Source: Phylloscopus collybita
Lineage: Eukaryota; Chordata; Aves; Passeriformes; Phylloscopidae
Assembly: GCA_027886175.1 (NCBI GenBank)
Contig: JAJNNQ010000009.1
Coordinates: forward strand, 18,201,501-18,265,500
Direction: 5' to 3'
Length of the DNA stretch: 64,000 bases
Positions within the stretch are counted from its first letter, which is position 1. Each line of letters begins with the position of its first letter. The notes under the pieces are model-generated. The model ran no database searches. It had not been told where the DNA came from and was given only the letters and a program-made list of their open reading frames with translations. Shown in pieces: positions 49,279 through 61,212 of the stretch. The position numbers were made by a program, and so were the translations under genes.

Positions 49279-49583
49279 TGTTGCCATGCTCGTGCCTGCC
49301 TGTTTTGGTTTTGGGAAATTCCATTCCCAGGCACGGTTTTCATGCACAAGGACACGCAATGTAAACTATTGTGTGTTTTCCACATCTGTTCCCAGAGGAG
49401 GGACTTTTGTGATGGTTTCTGGGTCTGACCAATGGTTCCCAAAGGTCCCACCTCTGAGGTAGGCACATCTGAGAAAGTATAATAGGAATCAGAAAAATAA
49501 CCCGGGGTCTCTTCCCTGCGAGGAGATCATCGCAGCCTTCTGAATGCACTCCCTGCCTCGTTCCTGTGTGTCCCACAGCGACA
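49279..49583 (+). mobile_element. Short solo LTR with perfect 6-bp target duplication
   Basis: A 305-bp LTR from TGTTGCCATGCTCGTG to GTCCCACAGCGACA, flanked on both sides by GGCGAA (49273-49278 and 49584-49589). Six-base duplications are typical of class II (ERVK/alpha-beta-like) ERVs. The ends make a short inverted repeat, TGTTG against CGACA, with one mismatch. A CCAAT box (GACCAATGG, 49427-49435) lies about 45 bases before a TATA box (AGTATAATAG, 49476-49485). The transcript region then holds CCCGGGGTCTCTTCCCTGCG. It keeps several CpG dinucleotides and a perfect duplication, suggesting a younger insertion than most others here. No viral genes remain. Confidence 0.93.
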
Positions 49584-49589
49584 GGCGAA

Positions 49590-51540
49590 TTTATATGCTG
49601 CCTCAGACATTTTAGTGATATTTCTTTTTCAGTCTCTGTTTCCAGATTTTCTGCAACATCTCAAAATGACTTGAAGTCAAAATACAAAAACCAGAATAGT
49701 CTGTTCCAGTTTTAATACTTAAACTTTTATGGACAAAAAATTTAAAGAAAAATTAAATCACTTTAATTTTCTCAGTTTGTTACTCATTTCGATGGACTTC
49801 CACTGACATTTGTAATGTTTAGAATTGCTGAAACAAAAGATGAAAGACACTAATAATGCAAATACAGTAAAAACAAAACTTGATATTTATTTAAGAAAAT
49901 ACAAACTACATAAAATTATTTAAGAAAATACAAACTACACCAACAAACATAAAAAAATACAGACTTATATTTCTCTACAGGCATACAAATATTAGAAGGT
50001 ATGACAAACTCTGCTATTTTTCTATGTGTCTGTTAAAAAAACCCAAAACTATGCTGCACATTGTTTTGGTCTGAGGAAAGAAGTGCAACAAACACTGCTA
50101 ACTCAGGGCAAGATAAGCTGTTTGGCAAAATTTATATTTTGTTCTTATTTTATTGGTATTCCAACAACAACCTGAGTAATAAAGAGTAAGCACATTCCCT
50201 AAAGAAGGACCTAGAAGATCATATGACAAAAACTGACAAATATAAATCAGCCATCAACATTATAGATTATAGGCATATTGTAGCATAGCAATGCATAGTA
50301 CAGTGCAGTAGGGAGCATTACTGTGCTGTATTGCATTGACTTCTACTTCACGTATAATATCTCATAAAGTAATAGGAATTTCAAACACACATACAGACAA
50401 AAAAAAAAAAATCACAGGATTTTTGTGGAGTTTTCTGATCATCCCCATTAAAAAAGTTGAAACTTTTTTAGTGTGCCAGGATAGAAGTGCCAGGGCATTT
50501 TTAAACCACTATGCCTAAATTAATAGAAACAAATTCCTTCTACTTTGAGATGATCCTAATTTGCACTAATGGCTAGCAAAAAAGTGACAGGCATGCTTTA
50601 CATTTTGAAAGCAAAAAATAAAACACAATTTCCCTGAAACTGAAATCTGTGGAGTCAAATGTTACATTAGTTGTCTCTTAAAAAGGAAGGACTTGAAAAT
50701 CAGATATTGTTACAAAGTGCCATCATTTTTTTTAAAGTACTAATTTTTTTGTGTTTAAAAATACAGAGTTCCAGGAGACAAAGAACGATGAGCTGTTAGC
50801 TGCAACTACATTCCTTTTTTTACACCATAGTTACATTTAAATATCAGCAGGTTTCTGGTACAAACAGAAAACACTTTTATTTAGTTGACTCAAAGACATT
50901 TTCTTTCCCTCCTTAAGGTCATCATATTGATTCTGGCGAAATACTGTAAATATTAAATCCTCCAGTCAATAGGCTTAATACTGACCTAAAAAAGTCAATA
51001 TATGCTTACTAGTTGCAAAATAGTAACAGAACGTAGCTTGGTATACTCTGTTCTCTGTAATACTCTGTGCTTAAAATAAGAACAGTGGTTTTGTATTTTT
51101 AAGTGAATGGAAATGTTCTCTCCTGAAAAAAATAGTGGTAACATTTTTTAAAACATTGAAATTATCAACATCCTCTGTTGTTTAGCACAGTCCCAGAAGT
51201 GTTGAAAATAAAATGAGGTGAATAACAGCTTCACAATCAAGTTGGATAGTTTTTAAAAACCTCTTTTAAATAAGTGGTCATACAAAAAATTTAGAAAAAA
51301 ATTAATGTGTCAGAATTAAGGACAAAAAACCCATTCAAGTCTGAAACAAAAATCTTTAATCTTATTGAAGATATAAACCTCAGGCTTAGGCTAATATATA
51401 TGGTAATTATGACAAATTACATTATGCATTTGTCAATACACAAGAGTCAGCAATCTAGTGTTGTCAACAACAACAATATTAATTGATATATACCCTGGGC
51501 TGTGTGTTCTCAGAGACATCTGTGTTACTGCAACAACTGC
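49590..51540. other. AT-rich unique sequence with a miRNA-like hairpin
   Basis: Holds a roughly 29-bp tandem duplication (about 49887-49938, unit containing TTATTTAAGAAAATACAAAC), a short A-run (50400-50411) and the hairpin at 50280-50346. No gene or mobile element recognised. Confidence 0.5.
50280..50346 (+). ncRNA. Candidate pre-miRNA-like hairpin
   Basis: As RNA from the plus strand, TACAGTGCAGTA (50299-50310) pairs with TACTGTGCTGTA (50319-50330) over 12 positions, two of them G-U wobbles, around an 8-base loop. Below a 3-by-1 internal loop, CAATGCA (50289-50295) pairs with TGCATTG (50332-50338). GTAG (50280-50283) can pair with CTAC (50343-50346). The wobbles become A-C mismatches on the minus strand, so the plus strand folds better. 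I do not recognise a known microRNA seed. Shape alone is weak evidence. Confidence 0.25.
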
Positions 51541-52425
51541 AGAATGGTTGAGGTAGGAGGATTCCTGTGGAGATCTTCCAGTCCAACCATCCCTGTTTAA
51601 AGCAAGAAAATCTAGAAAAGGTTCCTCAGGATTATGTCATTAGGTTTCGAATATCTCTAAGAATGAGAGCTGAATGGTTCCTCTGGGTAGTTTTTTTAGA
51701 ATGTTTGATCAATGTCACAGTAAAACAAAACAAAACAAAACCAAAAAGCCCACAAACAAACAAACCAAAACCACAACGTGTGTTTTTAAAATTTTGTTTG
51801 AGTGGTGGTTTGGTCTGGTTGTTTATTTTTGAAAATTTTAAATGGGAATTCCTGTATCTCAATACAAATTTTAAAAAACCAAACAATACACACCTGTGCT
51901 CATTTCTTCTTTCTCTGTCACTGGGGCACGGGTGAAGACAGTCTATCTTCCTTGCACCTTTCCATCAAATATTTATATATTTTTATAAGATATCTCTGAT
52001 TTCTCTTCTCCTGGCTGAAAAGTCCCAGCTCTCTTAGCATTTCCTCATATTTCAGATGCTTCAGTCCTTCAAGAGTTTCTGTGGTTGTGGTCTCTTGGTG
52101 TACTTGCTCTGCTGTACCTCCATTTGTCTCTTGTATTGAGCAGCCCAGAAATGAATTCAGCACTCCAGATATATTTTACTGGTGCAGATTGGAGAGAAGA
52201 ATCACCTCCATCCACCATCTTCCTGATGCTGCTATAGGCTGATGTTTTGGGGTTTTTTGCCACAAAGATACACTCTTAGCCCAGATACAACTCATTGTCC
52301 ATCCAAACTGCCAGATTTTTTTCTGCAATTCACTGATCACTAGGCTCTCCTGGAGCACGAACTTGTCAAATCCCAGGTGCAGGATTTGACATTTCCCTTT
52401 GATGAACTTGATGATTTTCCTGTTA
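51541..52425 (-). mobile_element. CR1 LINE fragment, minus strand, with internal A-rich expansion
   Basis: Begins AGAATGGTTGAGGTAGGAGG, the CR1 3' UTR antisense, continues through CAATGTCACAGTAAAA, and after an A/C-rich insert (about 51720-51795) resumes with GGAATTCCTGTATCTCAATA and CTCTGTCACTGGGGCACGGG. Later antisense landmarks include CTCTTAGCATTTCCTCATAT near 52032 and GGTGCAGGATTTGACATTTC near 52376. Total CR1 content is about 0.8 kb and the element stops inside ORF2. Several short frames here are antisense artefacts. Confidence 0.92.
51720..51795. repeat. A/C-rich expansion inside CR1
   Basis: CAAAA, CAAA and CCAAAA units replace the short A-run that CR1 has at this place (after CACAGTAAA in antisense). 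The microsatellite therefore seems to have grown from a run already in the LINE. Confidence 0.85.
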
Positions 52426-54887
52426 TACTAGGAACAGACATAGTAAAATCCCAGGACAGTCAAGGCTTATTTTACAAAATACTGAGCTCATTTTTTCACC
52501 AAAACATTTTGAAACTTCCTAGAGAATTGTCCATTCTTTTTATGTTAACCAAAATATGATAATCATTATTCATTTTCCTAAAAGAGAAAAATGACATAAA
52601 CATTAACAAGAAACTACCATGATGTCTTACAGACTTTTTATTGTTGGGTTTTTTTATAATTAAAAGTTACACTAGGATCAATTTGAACTGTGAATGCTGA
52701 AATGAGAATATTTTAAACCTGCATGTAAATCACTAATTCAAATATTTATTATGGTATTCATCAATACTTACATTAAAAGTTATTTATCTTTTAATAGGAG
52801 TTATGATTTGGGCTTTGGTTGTTAGAAATGTATAATTTACTGCAGCCTTAGAATTACTGAAGATTCTAATGCCAAAGCTAAGTTTTGCTTTCTCATAGGA
52901 AAATAAGATGGTCCTTGCTACCTAAAAATTCTAACTAATTATTTAGTTTTACTTTTGTGGCACTTATTCTGTAAGCAAATAGTGCTTCCACTTATTTTTT
53001 TTTTTTTCTTGCTTGCTCACAGACTTTGAAGGGTGAATCTAAAAATTCCCAAGCAAATATGGACAGTTTCAGGAGTATTTCTTCTCTGTTCTGCCTCCAG
53101 GGGCCATTACAATATAGAAAAAATAGTAAGATACTTCAATGGTATATCTGGTTCCTTCCCCTATCATAAGGTAATTTCAAAGTACAGCTACTTGACAATC
53201 TAGATAATTCCTGCAGTACAATATAATGCTCACAGCTTCTCATTCCCAGTTTGCTAGAAGAATTTATGTGGCAAGCAGCGGTAGAATGATTGAGGAATCC
53301 TAATGACACTTCTGCACTTATGACAATCTAAGTAAAAAGGAGTTTTGCATAAAGGAGAATAAGTTCTGCTTCTGTTTATTGGCACTGGATAATAAAATAA
53401 TAATCAAACAGCAGTGACAACATGGCAGGATGTTATTTTAGAATATATATGTAGAAATAGGGTTATTTCTTTTCCTTCAGGTTGTTACAGTACTATCATG
53501 CTTAATTTTTTTTACTAAATTTGGCCTTTTTACATTGCTGGCTCCTACTCCTTGACAGTACAGGATTTCCCAGAAAGCTTAGTCTGTTAACAGAAAACAT
53601 CATTAGCTGCTTGCTGAGCTTACAGAGCTCACATTTCAGTTTTTGAGTATGGCATGCTTGCTACAAAAAGCTCTCAAGGCTGCTATAGACAGCCTTGTAA
53701 TTATTCGCCATAGAAGTCATAGTGACAACTTCACTTTTCCCTGTCATTTTACTTCTTTGTTCCTGTTCCTTTCAAAGAAGTGTAACCCTTGGTATTCATT
53801 ATTTCCTATTTTATTCTGTGAACATTTAGTATAGAATAAATATGTTGGTATGTAAGTTATTATAGTGACTTTTCAAGTAAATATAAAGGCAACAAGAAGA
53901 AAAGAGAAGTTTTGGAGGCAGGTAGTAACCTTTTTATAAAATACATATTGGAAAAAAGTGTTTCTTGTAAATAAGGATTAAAACAGTAACAATATTCTTG
54001 GTAAAGAAATAGGATAGAAATTAATATAAGCAGCAAATAACATTATATGTAGTGAAGAAGATTAGGATAGGCTCAAATGATGTTTTTATGGACTTAAGTT
54101 TCAAGAGAGGTGATACATTTACTCTAGGACTGAATATTTTAAAGATAAACAGCAGAGTATATTATACTGAAATTCCTCAGATACCCTCTTAACACTGCTG
54201 GTCTCTTGAAGTCAATGTGCCCATTCTGTGTGCAATTAAATAGATGTAATTAAAAAATGTGGGGTTTTCTATTTCTATAGATGTTGCTTAACTTCAACAA
54301 CCATAGCATGTGCATAATGTTTTCTCATTTTTTGCAGTGCATGAAGTGAACATACCATCAGTTCATAATAAGTTATGGTATGCATGCTAAGGGTTCCATT
54401 TCTCTTTATTCATTGACAAGGAAGCAGACAAGTACTAATGGACAAGAACCAAAAGAAGCCTATGTAAGATAAACTGGAAAAATGGATCACTGAAATACTG
54501 ATCTCAGTTTCCCAGGTGTTACAAAACATTTTTCAAAATAGTTATAATTTTGTTCTTAACTGTCATGGAAAATGCAGCTTGAGTTTAAATGAATATGAGA
54601 AGAAAAAAAATACAGTTAAGTTTTTCCTACTTCAGTCAGTCAAGTGTCTTATGTATTTGTGATATGAAATGAGACAGACATATATCACATCTTAGCTCCC
54701 ATGAATTTTAAATTTGCATTTTAAATATGGATTGAAATCACCCTATGATATGTGCTTTGTAGAAAAACCGGGAAATGACCCAACTTCTACATTTTCAGTC
54801 CTATCTTGAACACATGACTTGACTTTCTTCCGCTACAAATGGATCTGCAGCACCTGTATTTAACCATTCAGTAATAACAGAACCAGA
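52426..54887. other. AT-rich unique sequence, no gene seen
   Basis: No recognised element over 2.5 kb. Includes a T-run near 52997-53008. Confidence 0.5.
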
Positions 54888-55130
54888 GACAATGGCCACA
54901 AACTGAAACAGAGAAGATTCCCTCTGAATTTAAGGAAACTTTTTTTTTTTTTTTTTACTGTGAGGGTGACTGAACACATTTACATCTTGCCCTCAAAGGA
55001 TGCCCAGTCATGGTGCTGGGTTATCTGCTCCAGGTGTCCCTGCTTGAGCAGGTGTATTGGACCAGATGGTCTGCAGAGGTCCCTTCCAACATCAGTCATT
55101 TTGTGGTTTTGCCATCCTGTCATTCTGTAA
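54888..55130 (+). mobile_element. CR1 3'-end fragment, plus strand
   Basis: GACAATGGCCACAAACTGAA and GATTCCCTCTGAATTTAAGG belong to the distal CR1 region. A T-run (54940-54957) then leads to ACTGTGAGGGTGACTGAAC and the 3' UTR, ending TGGACCAGATGGTCTGCAGA, GGTCCCTTCCAACATCAGTC and decayed octamers. About 240 bp remain. The T-run sits at the same CR1 position as the A/C expansion at 51720. Confidence 0.94.
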
Positions 55131-57260
55131 CTTCAGGAGAGTCACAGGAGTACACTTGTTCTTCTTGGTCATCAGAATTGACACTGTGATTTTGATATTT
55201 TAATTCTAAAAAAAATTAAAAGATTTATGTGCTTTTAAGTCATAAGAATATTTCTGCATCAGAATGCTCATGCAAATTACTGTAGGACATGTAAACAGTA
55301 TGAGATTACCATGCAGGAACTGTTCTGAGCTAATTGCCCATAATATTATTATGATAAATTTGAGATAGTTTATTATTCCACTGAGCAATCTAACTTGAAT
55401 TTATCTTAGACTTAGCCTAGGTATACAGGTAGGTGGAGCAAAGAAGCTGAAAGGAATTAACTTGTTAGACTAGACAACTTGATTGCTTGTCTATAACGAG
55501 TTTGTGGGTCTAAAATGACTTTCTCAAACACAAAGTAAGGAACATGAATAATAAATTTATTCAGACAGAGCTGGCTAAGACTGTTTGCTATGCATTTTGT
55601 AAAACATATAGACTTACATTTTTATTCCATAAATGTATATATGCTCCAAGGGAACATTAAAATAAGAGACAATCCCACTGAAGAGTTAGATCATTTGAAG
55701 ATAAAAGCTAAAACCCACAGAGGCACACAGGTGCCTGAGGGCATGACTACACATAAGCAGAGAGTCAGCTGGCCAAATGTACAAGTAGCTTTGGTATTGA
55801 GGTTAAGTTTGCACATTTGCATAGCTAAAATTCATCTGTCCTTATGAGCAGAGTCCACAGAAGTAAAAGCTGGCAATACTGGAAAATACTATGTCTACAT
55901 TTTTCTGAAGCCATTTGGACCTGCTATGATAGGTATTTCACAGGATGAGAAAGATCAAAATAAAGGAAATTTACTCTTTCAGATATATTTCTCCTGTATT
56001 AGCTTATAGTACTTACTGAAAAATGAAAGGGAATTCCAAAACAGATTATTAAATTTAGAATATTCTTTTCATGCATGATGAAAAACAGTAGAAGAGCTAG
56101 GTTACATTGGTGGAAACTTTTTAGCAAAATCTTGTAATATCTCTAAAACATAGTATGTCTTCAGCAAGTATTTTTAAATATCATTAAGACAAAGCTCTCA
56201 GAGATTCCAACAGTGACTGTACTTTAACTAAAATATTAGGGTTGGAATTTTCAAAAGGGAAAATAAAAATCTAATATCCCAATTTAATTTAATATCCCAA
56301 TTCCAAGGCACTTTCAGCAAGTATTTGTTATTTACCTCTATGGAGATTTTCAAACTATTTCAAGTTAATTGTTATGGTTTGATTCCAGTTTCATACATAG
56401 ATTTAAAAGACTCACATAGAAATCTCATAGGATTGAGGAGGCATATATGTTCATATTCAGGAGGCATTATATATTCATATAGGTATTTGCAAAATAAAAG
56501 TTCAAATAATATTCCCCAATTTCTAGGATGATAATAAAGTTTAATTTTGAATTAGCAGTATAATGCATAGTATATGAAATCAGATTGGTTTTATTTAGAG
56601 AAATAAATATAACTTCTCTGATTTGTTAATATTTGTTCTACATTGACTTCAACATGCAAAAATTACACTTTTACACTGAACACTTTTACTAATTTTACTA
56701 GTGAAGATCTTGTGATGTAAATAAGAAGCATTAAGTAGCAAGTCTCAGGATAGGTGCAGGGTTACCACTTCTGTTAGTGACTACTACTGATTCTCTTATT
56801 GACATCTCCTTAGTTTAGTTCTCTTTATTATTATTGCTTTAGGTCACTTTTTTTTGCAGTACTTTGATTTTCTGACAGGACTTCAAGGTAAGATATATAA
56901 TTTGCCTGATATGGTACTAGAAAAGAAGAATTTCTTATAAATAAAGTTTTCACAGAGTATTCTTATATCATCACTGAAGAATCATCAATGTGTACTTGGA
57001 AGTTTATATGATCAGACTTGCATATGATTGAGATTTTTAGAGCAGACAACCAGTGTTATTTCATAACACTGAAAATACTACACCATTAAACGTGAAGGTC
57101 CTTCTTTCAGTGATCTCTTTTTTCTTGTATGTTGTTATATTCCAGCTATCTACACAGTGGAGAGCTTTATTTTATTGACCCAAATTTGGCCATCATACTT
57201 CAAAATCTTCAATCTTTTTATACGCCAAGAAACTCTTTCATATGCTATGACAAAAAAGAC
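55131..57260. other. AT-rich unique sequence, no gene seen
   Basis: Nothing recognised over 2.1 kb. A short repeat of TTTAATATCCCAATT-like units lies near 56272-56302. Confidence 0.5.
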
Positions 57261-57303
57261 AGAAACAAAAACAAAACAAAACAAAACAAAACAAAACCCC
57301 ACC

Positions 57304-57351
<48 letters not shown>

Positions 57352-57364
57352 CCAAAAACCAACC
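57261..57364. repeat. Compound (AAAAC)n and (AAT)n microsatellite
   Basis: AAAAC-type units (about 57263-57297) run into about 16 pure AAT units (57304-57351), then ACCAAAAACC. The apparent poly-Asn and poly-Leu frames across it are artefacts. Confidence 0.97.
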
Positions 57365-60300
57365 ACCAAGGAAAGTAACAGAATAAAAGGAAAGTAGAAT
57401 CACTGAGGCTTAACTTAATGGCAAATGGCATAGAAAATGGGTTTGTTCTGACTTTCTATCAGGAACAATTAATCTACCAGACCTACAGTTAATCTGCAAG
57501 GAGAGAAGAGGAATAGTGTAACTAACATGCACTGGATCAGTTTCAAAAATTATATTCAGTCTAATATCAGGGAGCAAATTATTTTTCCTTGCTCAAATGA
57601 GAAGGTAAAAGGTATGGGCATGTTAAAAGAACAGAGGAGATCTGAGACATGGAACAAAGATTATCTAAGAACTTATCAATTGCTGAAACTGATTTTATTG
57701 TGTTATTTAATTCAAAAAGTGTGAAAAATAATTATATATGTATTTTTTCCAGATTAACTGCACCATTAAATCATATTAGAAATTTGAAGCTAAGCAAATA
57801 AAGCTAGTGCTGAATGAATTGAAGCCTTGTCTAAGACACTGAATGCAAGCTAATTTATTTTTATCTTCCTGTGACAACTAATATATCTTCAGATTGGAGG
57901 GAAGGAAGGAAGGACAATAATTGGCTACTTTACTTTTAGAAGGGCTGGTATGATATATTTTGTCTTTATTTCCAGTCATGATTCATAGTTTTCAGGTTCA
58001 TGATATGCCTGCATATCACAACTCTGAAAGAGTAAGCAGTAAAAAAAGCTTCCATCCAAGGCAGAAGTAACACGAGGATGTCCTTATCTACTCATGCAGT
58101 GAAACAACCACCATAACTCACTCTTTCAGTGGTTATTCAAAATGGTTACCTATCTTTTGACTATGTAGAAAAACCCTCCACCCTTCAATTCTAAAAACAA
58201 ACAAACAAGAGAACAATGGCAACCACTAATCTGATTTTGATATCTGATTTTTCTCTAGACTATTGTCTGGAAACAGTATATATGATATCCTGTATTAGTG
58301 AGTAACAAGGTTTACACAGAAAAATACTTAGTGTCCTTGAACCAACTGATTTTCTTTTCTGGAAATTAAGTCATTAGTCACAATATTAAGAGAGAATTTT
58401 AGATGATCTACTGATAATAAGCAAAATAAACAGCATTCCTGACCCAAAACACAGCATCTCATATCATATTTTCTTGTACAGCCATGAAGAAAACAAATGG
58501 AAAACTTTTCATCTGGGCATACTGTAATCTAGCAAACTGATAACCATCTGTACCTGATAGACATCGATCTCATTTTCTGTTATTGTTCACAAGAATCTAA
58601 AGATTTCATTAATTTCCAGACATTTAGTTATTTACCTGAATTTGGAATTGAAGTTAAAAAAAGTAATGGTCAGATTTGTCTGACTAGTTTTTTGCTTTTT
58701 GTGTGTGTATGTGTAAGGATTTTTTACTCAATTTCACATAAGTACTCAAGATATTTAAAGATCACTTTTATGCATCAGAATTAAAACCAATTAGCCTGTA
58801 GGTGGAACATTCACAAAGAGATGAGATTAACATCTAGGCTCAGGTATTGCTCAAGTTTATGTTCGGCCTTAATCATAGCTAATTGTCTATTATAGAAAAT
58901 TTATTTTTTGTTTGTATGTCTGGTGCTCTCTTTTTTAAATGTTCACTGAGCAAGAAACATGGGTTTGAGATTTAAAGGTCTAGAAATGCTTTATGGGCTG
59001 TACAGTCACAGTCTCAGAAATTCACTACTTCTGCAATGGGGAGCTCATGTCAAAGAGAAAACCACAGATTTTCTAAGATATTCGCCCCTCAAACTGATGT
59101 TATAATATTTAGTTTATATCAGTAGGGAATTCCTCTAATCTATCTATTCAGACAATGAACAAAAACATTACTGGCCAAGGCAGTAAGTTAAATCCAACAT
59201 TGCTTAACATTAATTTTCAGTGCTGATGAAATAGATGCAAACTACTGATGAACTGCATCCAATCACAAATTAAGGCTCCATTTCTTATTATTTTTGGATG
59301 GCCTACATTCTCAGAAGCTGTGAGGGCAAGGATCTGAGATGAAAATTACCACAGATGTAAGATAATAAGTCATTGGGATTTGGTCATCTATGGCTAGGAG
59401 TAGGTAAATTAGTCACCTAATTTATACTTAGGTATTTAAACACCCATTAAAGTTCACCTATTCTAAAGGTGCCAAGACATTTTTTCTGTTTGAGCTGTGG
59501 ATATCAAAAATTATTAAACAATTTAAACCTTTTAATCTCATTTCAGTAGGAATTAACCACCTAATTCTCCTGGTGAATCTGTTTTGACAATGTTTCACAA
59601 ATAAATTCAGTTCAATTGGAAAAAGCCTTTTTAATGTAACCTGCAGATTTTAAGAATATTATCATGACACAGTTGATAGGAACTCTTATTCAGAAGTCTA
59701 AAATTTTCATGAGACCTAGTGGAAGGAATGTGATATATAAAGAGGGGGATCAGACATAATTCAATGAGCTGAATGTGGCTGTGTTGCCTATCATATGAAA
59801 TTCTTAGTGTCTTGATATGCCTGTATTTTTCATAATGATTACATTAATTTTTGTGTGTGGCACTTTGACATTTCGACTGAGTTCTTATTTGAAAATAGAA
59901 AAAATGGAATTAAACTTGATGTATTCAAAACCCACTGAAAGTTGTTAAATAAAAAACACACCTCTACCTTGATAATACACCTATAAATATATGATGGAAT
60001 CTAAAGTGGTTTTTACCTGCATCTCATAAAAAGAACAAAAGGTTCTAGTCAGAAGAGTGCTTAGAAGAGAAAAATGCTATGTCATCATACTCATCCAGCT
60101 GGTTAAAGGCTAGGAAAAGATTAATAGTTACAGGACAAATTAAAATGTGAATATAATAATGTAATTTTATTCTACTTTCATTGTAATTGAAAAGGTGTAA
60201 TGGGAGAGATGGATGTGGTTCGAAGTGTGCATGTAATAAAGTACCTCAAGCTGTGAACACATGGGTAATTAAAAGGAAACTAATCTCATCCAAATTAGTA

Positions 60301-60653
60301 TTGGGCATTGGCTAATCAAATGATAATGTTAATCTTACTATCCAAGAAAGTAATTTTCTATTCCAGAGATTTTGTAGTTTTACAATGCATCATGTTATGT
60401 TTGTTGCCATGGACTTTAATTAGGAAATGCATAATTCAAAGGATTGAATTTAATGTTATTAAAATTATATTTAGATTTTGTACTTAGATTTCCTAGAAAA
60501 TGTCACGCTTTTTGCATTTGATATTATGCTATTTATTCATTGTGTTTACAATTTACCATTGTACGCACACTAAAACTTCTGTTGAATTTATCTAGCAGCA
60601 TATGTGAACAATTTTCATGGTTAATCCTTGTAAAACCAGTTTCTCTTATTGTG
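57365..60653. other. AT-rich unique sequence, possible conserved stretch at right end
   Basis: 3.3 kb without recognised repeat or gene. The last 400 bases (about 60240-60620) are rich in TAATTA and ATTA cores and are described under findings as a possible conserved non-coding element. Confidence 0.45.
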
Positions 60654-60659
60654 AGTAAT

Positions 60660-61206
60660 TAATCCAGCTGGTGCTGGATTGGACCGCAGTTTGGACCCAG
60701 AGGGCCACAGCCACCCAAAAGGTGTCTCGTTAAAGACAGCTTCCTGGGGAGTCAGGGCACTCCTCAGCTGGCAGAGAGCGTCTCAGCAGTGGGCAGAGCA
60801 GTGATTTTTCAGCTGATGTGATTTCAGGCTCAGTGATTTCTCAGCTCCTGCCCTGCGAGGCTGCTTCTCTTTTAGCCGGCCCGGGAAAGAGAGAGAAGGT
60901 CCCGTTTGGCGATTCTGCGTGAAGTAGCTTTATTGCAAAGTACCAGCGAAGGGGGCCAGGGACGGGTACCCCAAGGACTAGTGGGACCCAGGGGTTTTTA
61001 TGGGAAACTAGGGTGGGAGGGGAAAGGGTACAACGCCAATAGTTTACAACAGATCTACAAAAAATCTCCTGGAAGATTGTGGGTTCTTTGGTGGTCGCCT
61101 TGACTGAGAGCTTGTTTCCTAATCTTAGGGCTCTGCAGGGAGATTGTGCAATTCTTCTCAGGCCTCCCTCCAGGGCAGGGCCACCCGGGCGTTGCCCACC
61201 CCCACA
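60660..61206 (-). mobile_element. GC-rich ERV LTR, minus strand
   Basis: Read on the minus strand it starts TGTGGGGGTGGGCAACGCCC. The reversed poly(A) signal (TTTATT, 60929-60934) lies about 65 bases from a TATA-like TTTTTATG (about 60995-61002), in LTR order. AGTAAT occurs on both sides (60654-60659 and 61207-61212), a candidate 6-bp target duplication. With that boundary the plus-strand left end is TAATCC instead of the expected TG, so one end base has changed or the edge is slightly off. GC content is far above the flanks. The 65-codon frame at 60906-61103 lies inside and is not a gene. Confidence 0.75.
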
Positions 61207-61212
61207 AGTAAT

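Noticed and set aside
51567..51935. 122-codon plus-strand open frame
   Set aside because: Runs through antisense CR1 and its A/C-rich expansion, giving Lys/Pro/Asn-rich artefact sequence.
57150..57431. Frames with poly-Leu or poly-Asn tracts
   Set aside because: Translations of the (AAT)n and (AAAAC)n microsatellite.
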